Part shown: piece by piece, positions 7,753 through 7,866 of the stretch
Layout: every line of letters begins with the position of its first letter
Numbering within the stretch: the stretch's first letter is position 1
Source: Chthoniobacter flavus
Lineage (GTDB): Bacteria; Verrucomicrobiota; Verrucomicrobiia; Chthoniobacterales; DYNR01
Reading direction: 5' to 3'
Assembly: GCA_020720945.1 (NCBI GenBank)
Contig: DYNR01000106.1
Location: 1 to 7,866, forward strand
DNA length: 7,866 bases
Notes under the pieces: generated by a model
Seen by the model: only the letters and a program-made list of their open reading frames with translations
Database searches by the model: none
Told to the model about the DNA's origin: nothing
Made by a program: the position numbers and the translations under genes

Positions 7753-7776
7753 GGGAGGAAGCCTCCCGCTTTTTTT
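7753..7776 (+). terminator. Intrinsic-terminator-like hairpin with T run, plus-strand sense
   Basis: GGGAGG (7753-7758) pairs with CCTCCC (7762-7767) across a 3-base loop and is followed by GC and seven T residues (7770-7776). This is the shape of a Rho-independent terminator read rightwards. No rightward gene precedes it, as the sequence to the left is the antisense of the mutase start. It would only act on antisense transcription, or it may be the strand-symmetric by-product of a leader structure for the mutase. Confidence 0.3.
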
Positions 7777-7793
7777 ATGGAAAGCGAGGAGGC
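7761..7793. other. Long hairpin upstream of the mutase
   Basis: GCCTCCCGCTTT (7761-7772) pairs with 7781-7793 (AAAGCG and GGAGGC, with A7787 bulged), giving 12 base pairs and an 8-base loop. It shares bases 7762-7767 with the smaller hairpin at 7753-7767, so only one can form at a time. On the minus strand it is followed by TTCCTCCC rather than a T run. It may end or process the transcript of a gene upstream, or lie in the leader of the mutase mRNA. Confidence 0.4.
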
Positions 7794-7866
7794 TCCGTGG
7801 GCGGTTTTATACCTGAATCAGTGAGATAACTGCTGTGAATCTCTGCAATCAATTGGGCTGCAAAGG
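7775..7866 (-). CDS. Possible C-terminal end of an upstream gene (partial)
   Basis: One minus-strand frame is open from the right edge to a TAA at 7777-7775 and encodes 29 residues beginning FAAQLIAEIHSSYL and ending EPPRFP. The mixed hydrophobic and polar composition looks like a real protein end, whereas the other two minus-strand frames stop within 20 codons. An open run this short can occur by chance, and its codons end in A or T more often than those of the three clear genes. I do not recognise the family. If real, the gene lies 54 bases upstream of the mutase in the same direction, and its stop codon falls next to the loop of a hairpin. The stop is in frame with the mutase start, which I regard as coincidence. 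Confidence 0.35.
   Translation of the reverse strand, partial: FAAQLIAEIHSSYLTDSGIKPPTEPPRFP
7806..7811 (-). promoter_or_regulatory. Weak candidate -10 box for the mutase transcript
   Basis: The minus strand reads TATAAA here, five of six matches to the bacterial -10 consensus, about 85 bases before the mutase ATG. No convincing -35 element lies 16-18 bases further upstream (AGCAGT is the best there). If used, the leader RNA would contain both hairpins at 7753-7793. It would also lie inside the possible upstream coding fragment, so the evidence is slight. Confidence 0.15.

Noticed and set aside
7777..7824. Short plus-strand ORF starting MESEEAPW
   Set aside because: Only 15 codons, preceded by a T run with no ribosome site, and overlapping a hairpin. 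No support beyond an open frame.

Overview
The window carries three complete genes, all read from the minus strand, and possibly the last codons of a fourth at the right edge. In transcription order (right to left) they are a cytoplasmic alpha-D-phosphohexomutase (7720 to 5771), a large exported glycoside-hydrolase-like protein (5686 to 2741) and an exported protein with two formylglycine-generating-enzyme-like (FGE/SUMF1) domains (2724 to 1). Nothing resembling rRNA, tRNA, CRISPR, transposase or phage genes is visible.

The organism is most probably a member of the Planctomycetota-Verrucomicrobiota-Chlamydiota (PVC) group, with Verrucomicrobiota the best guess. This is inference. It rests on large exported carbohydrate-active proteins, exported FGE-like domains, moderately GC-rich DNA, starts without clear Shine-Dalgarno sequences, and a mutase with an extra segment after its first motif. 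No marker gene is present to settle it.

Layout: 7721-7866 holds a possible C-terminal coding fragment and two overlapping hairpins. 5771-7720 is the mutase. 5687-5770 is an 84-base gap with a 29-base imperfect palindrome that ends 9 bases before a GTG start and can also fold in a competing way. 2741-5686 is the hydrolase-like gene. After only 16 bases, 1-2724 is the FGE-like gene, whose TAG stop lies exactly on the left edge of the window.

Functionally, the two exported proteins look like a co-transcribed pair acting on a polysaccharide or glycoconjugate outside the cytoplasm. The hydrolase has two candidate catalytic glutamates (E632 and E763), and its neighbour has a C-type-lectin-like FGE fold but no cysteines where FGE needs them, so it more likely binds or scaffolds than modifies sulfatases. 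The mutase interconverts hexose 1- and 6-phosphates and could link released sugar to central metabolism, but it is a general housekeeping enzyme and its proximity may be incidental. The most interesting part is the hydrolase/pseudo-FGE pair, whose family assignment and substrate cannot be fixed from sequence alone.
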